Below are positions 5,521 through 6,619 of a DNA stretch of 6,619 nucleotides, in pieces (the stretch's first letter is position 1; the number at the start of each line of letters is the position of its first letter). Made by a program: the position numbers and the translations under genes. The DNA is from an uncultured beta proteobacterium (GTDB lineage Bacteria; Pseudomonadota; Gammaproteobacteria; Burkholderiales; Burkholderiaceae_C), in contig CAIQEX010000677.1 of the NCBI GenBank assembly GCA_903870955.1, positions 1 to 6,619 on the forward strand, given 5' to 3'. The notes beneath the pieces are model-generated. The model saw only the letters and a list, made by a program, of their open reading frames with translations. It was not told the DNA's origin and did no database searches.

Positions 5521-6619
5521 ATGCACATTCATATTCTGGGTATCTGTGGAACTTTCATGGGCGGCCTGGCCGCTTTGGCGCGCGAAGCAGGCCACCGCGT
5601 AACAGGCTGCGACGCCGGGGTCTACCCCCCGATGAGTGACCAATTGCGCATGCTGGGCATCGAACTGATGGAAGGCTTCGGGGCCGATCAGTTGGCCTTG
5701 AAACCGGACATGTTCGTGATCGGCAACGTCGTCAGCCGCGCTCGATTGCCCAATGGCGAACCCAAATTCCCGCTGATGGAGGCCATATTGGATGCCGGTG
5801 CCGCCTACACCAGTGGACCGCAATGGCTATCCGAACACGTGCTGCAGGGACGCCACGTCATGGCCATAGCGGGCACACATGGCAAAACCACCACGACGGC
5901 CATGCTGAGCTGGATTTTGCATTCTGCCGGGTTGGAACCGGGCTTTCTGGTGGGTGGCGTTCCGATGAACTTCGGCGTTTCCGCAAGATTGGGAGCCTCA
6001 ACCCGCCCTGCATTGAACCCATTGCCCGCCCATGCCACATCGCCACTGTTTGTTATTGAGGCTGACGAATACGACACGGCGTTTTTCGACAAGCGCAGCA
6101 AATTTGTGCACTACCGGCCCCGAACAGCCATTCTGAACAATCTGGAATTCGACCATGCCGATATCTTTGATGACCTTGCGGCCATCGAACGGCAGTTCCA
6201 TCACCTGCTTCGTACCGTGCCTGGCAGTGGGCGCGTGGTCGTCAATGGTTTGGAGGAGGCCCTGGCCCGTGTGCTGCATCAGGGCTGCTGGAGTGAAGCT
6301 CGAAGCTTTGGCTCTGCGGTCAGTGATTTTTCAGCCGTAGGTGAGCCGCACGATTTTGATGTTTTGCTGCGGGGCGCTGTTGTGGCGCACGTCAACTGGA
6401 GTCTGGGGGGCACGCACAACCAGTTAAACGCGCTAGCCGCAATCGCCGCCGCTGATCATGTGGGTGTGTCGCCTGAGCAGGCGGCCGCTGCCCTTGCCAC
6501 CTTTGAGAATGTGAAACGCCGCATGGAAGTGCGCGCGACAATCGTGCTGCCAGATGCCTGCTCGTCCGAGCCGGTGACCATTTACGATGACTTTGCGCAC
6601 CACCCCACAGCGATCCGCA
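5521..6619 (+). CDS. mpl: UDP-N-acetylmuramate:L-alanyl-gamma-D-glutamyl-meso-diaminopimelate ligase (3'-truncated by window edge)
   Basis: Mpl ligates recycled murein tripeptide to UDP-MurNAc with ATP in the cytoplasm and so feeds peptidoglycan recycling. The ATG at 5521 opens a frame that runs through the window end, giving 366 residues of a usual ~460. The N-terminus MHIHILGICGTFMGGLAALA is the Mpl-specific Rossmann-like start, with VYPPMS at 35-39 and TSGPQWL at 97-103. The ATP loop GTHGKTTTT is at 118-126. IEADEYDTAFFDKRSKF (179-195) and NNLEFDHADIFDD (206-218) are Mpl hallmarks that distinguish it from MurC. YDDFAHHPTAI at 355-365 begins the C-terminal ligase domain, the rest of which is outside. 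Compared with E. coli Mpl there is a Pro/Ala-rich insertion of about 14 residues near 160-175. A weak AGGA lies just before the ATG. Confidence 0.97.
   Translation, partial: MHIHILGICGTFMGGLAALAREAGHRVTGCDAGVYPPMSDQLRMLGIELMEGFGADQLALKPDMFVIGNVVSRARLPNGEPKFPLMEAILDAGAAYTSGPQWLSEHVLQGRHVMAIAGTHGKTTTTAMLSWILHSAGLEPGFLVGGVPMNFGVSARLGASTRPALNPLPAHATSPLFVIEADEYDTAFFDKRSKFVHYRPRTAILNNLEFDHADIFDDLAAIERQFHHLLRTVPGSGRVVVNGLEEALARVLHQGCWSEARSFGSAVSDFSAVGEPHDFDVLLRGAVVAHVNWSLGGTHNQLNALAAIAAADHVGVSPEQAAAALATFENVKRRMEVRATIVLPDACSSEPVTIYDDFAHHPTAIR

Noticed and set aside
5497..5823. Longer frame upstream of the unnamed gene
   Set aside because: It is antisense to the conserved Mpl N-terminal domain and shows no family features.

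Overview
The window looks like ordinary chromosomal DNA of a betaproteobacterium, most likely Burkholderiales near Comamonadaceae (Rhodoferax, Polaromonas or Limnohabitans type). This rests on gene content and order: an Ala/Lys-rich histone H1-like protein, an accB-accC-prmA-DUF3426 run and a divergent mpl. It also rests on a GC-rich structured spacer of a kind I associate with that family. The placement comes from protein and context recognition, not from a database search.

Layout, left to right. Positions 1-192 hold the C-terminal end of a histone H1-like gene on the + strand, followed by a strong intrinsic terminator (207-239). A long run of minus-strand genes then fills 238-5496. In transcription order (right to left) these are a conserved unnamed protein with a possible nucleotidyltransferase-like fold (5496-4900), a TlpA-like thioredoxin-fold protein (4907-4332), a 170-nt non-coding spacer with an AT-rich promoter-like region, accB (4161-3697), accC (3678-2329), prmA (2318-1440), a 116-nt structured spacer, and an MJ0042 zinc-ribbon/DUF3426 membrane protein (1323-238). 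On the + strand, mpl starts at 5521 and runs off the right edge. It is divergent from the unnamed gene, with only 24 nt between the two start codons.

Functionally, accB and accC encode the biotin carrier and biotin carboxylase halves of acetyl-CoA carboxylase, the first step of fatty acid synthesis. prmA methylates ribosomal protein L11 and follows accC by 10 nt, a common pairing in proteobacteria. mpl recycles peptidoglycan tripeptide. The TlpA-like protein probably works in thiol redox chemistry outside the cytoplasm. The 8-nt overlap between the unnamed gene and tlpA implies translational coupling.

I found no mobile element, CRISPR array, tRNA or rRNA, and no convincing undescribed multi-gene system. 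The points most worth a second look are the unnamed protein with its degenerate nucleotidyltransferase-like motif, the perfect 12-bp palindrome in the tiny divergent spacer, the dyad at the candidate accB promoter, and the structured repeat between prmA and the DUF3426 gene.
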